From assembly GCA_004552395.1 (NCBI GenBank), contig SFOK01000035.1:1-14430 (forward strand): DNA of 14,430 nucleotides. Direction: 5' to 3'. A program made the translations under genes and the position numbers. Shown one piece after another: positions 14,427 to 14,430 of this stretch. The stretch's first letter is position 1, and every line of letters starts with the position of its first letter. The stretch comes from Bacteroidales bacterium (GTDB taxonomy: Bacteria > Bacteroidota > Bacteroidia > Bacteroidales > Muribaculaceae). The notes beneath the pieces were generated by a model. It did no database searches, was not told where the DNA came from, and worked only from the letters and a program-made list of their open reading frames with translations.

Positions 14427-14430
14427 GATT

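Noticed and set aside
1..14430. CRISPR arrays, tRNA or rRNA genes, insertion sequences, integrase or attachment sites
   Set aside because: I saw no spaced direct-repeat arrays, cloverleaf-like sequence, transposase or integrase motifs, or flanking target duplications.

Overview
The window looks like the chromosome of a gut Bacteroidales, most probably a Muribaculaceae-type organism. This rests on adjacent SusC/SusD genes, lipoproteins with a Cys followed by Asp residues, promoters of the Bacteroidetes type (TTG, about 20 bp, TAnnTTTG), absence of clear Shine-Dalgarno sites, GC-rich coding DNA with AT-rich promoters, and a secreted protein ending in the YYSIDGVRV...GIYIV..K tail common in this order. 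The genus is an inference. All convincing genes lie on the + strand.

Layout. (1) 1-1454: 3' part of a secreted multidomain beta-sandwich protein, closed by a strong terminator at 1557-1591. (2) 1592-1933: a purine-rich, G-quadruplex-prone stretch, then a -7 element and a short hairpin in front of the next gene. (3) 1934-3700: a membrane regulator of the DUF6377 type (TPR-like sensor, one TM segment, coiled coil, C-terminal HTH). (4) 3701-4263: a long regulatory region with a palindrome, helically phased T-tracts, repeated TTTACCT and ATACCGTA words, a candidate promoter and a 5'-leader hairpin. (5) 4264-12659: a four-gene polysaccharide utilisation operon: SusC-like TonB-dependent transporter, SusD-like binding lipoprotein, GH30 glycosidase lipoprotein, and a surface glycan-binding lipoprotein built from an internal duplication. 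No terminator is seen inside it; one follows at 12693-12727. (6) 12728-13055: a second AT-rich regulatory region with the best promoter of the window. (7) 13056-14393: a secreted protein with two beta/gamma-crystallin domains, a ricin-type beta-trefoil and a short C-terminal module, followed by C10 and a hairpin.

How it fits together. The order regulator, SusC, SusD, GH30, glycan-binding lipoprotein matches, from memory, the Bacteroides thetaiotaomicron locus for fungal beta-1,6-glucan (around BT3309-BT3314), where a GH30_3 endo-beta-1,6-glucanase cuts the polymer at the surface. By inference the binding lipoproteins would capture the glucan, the GH30 enzyme cut it, SusC/SusD import the oligosaccharides, and the regulator sense them from the periplasm. 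The GH3 beta-glucosidase of the known locus is not present here. The crystallin-lectin gene has its own promoter and is separated by a terminator, so it is a neighbour rather than a proven member of the locus.

I found no wholly new system. The least ordinary items are the crystallin-ricin secreted protein with its C10 end and possible frameshift, the possible lipid anchor on a transmembrane regulator, and the layered repeats around the susC promoter.
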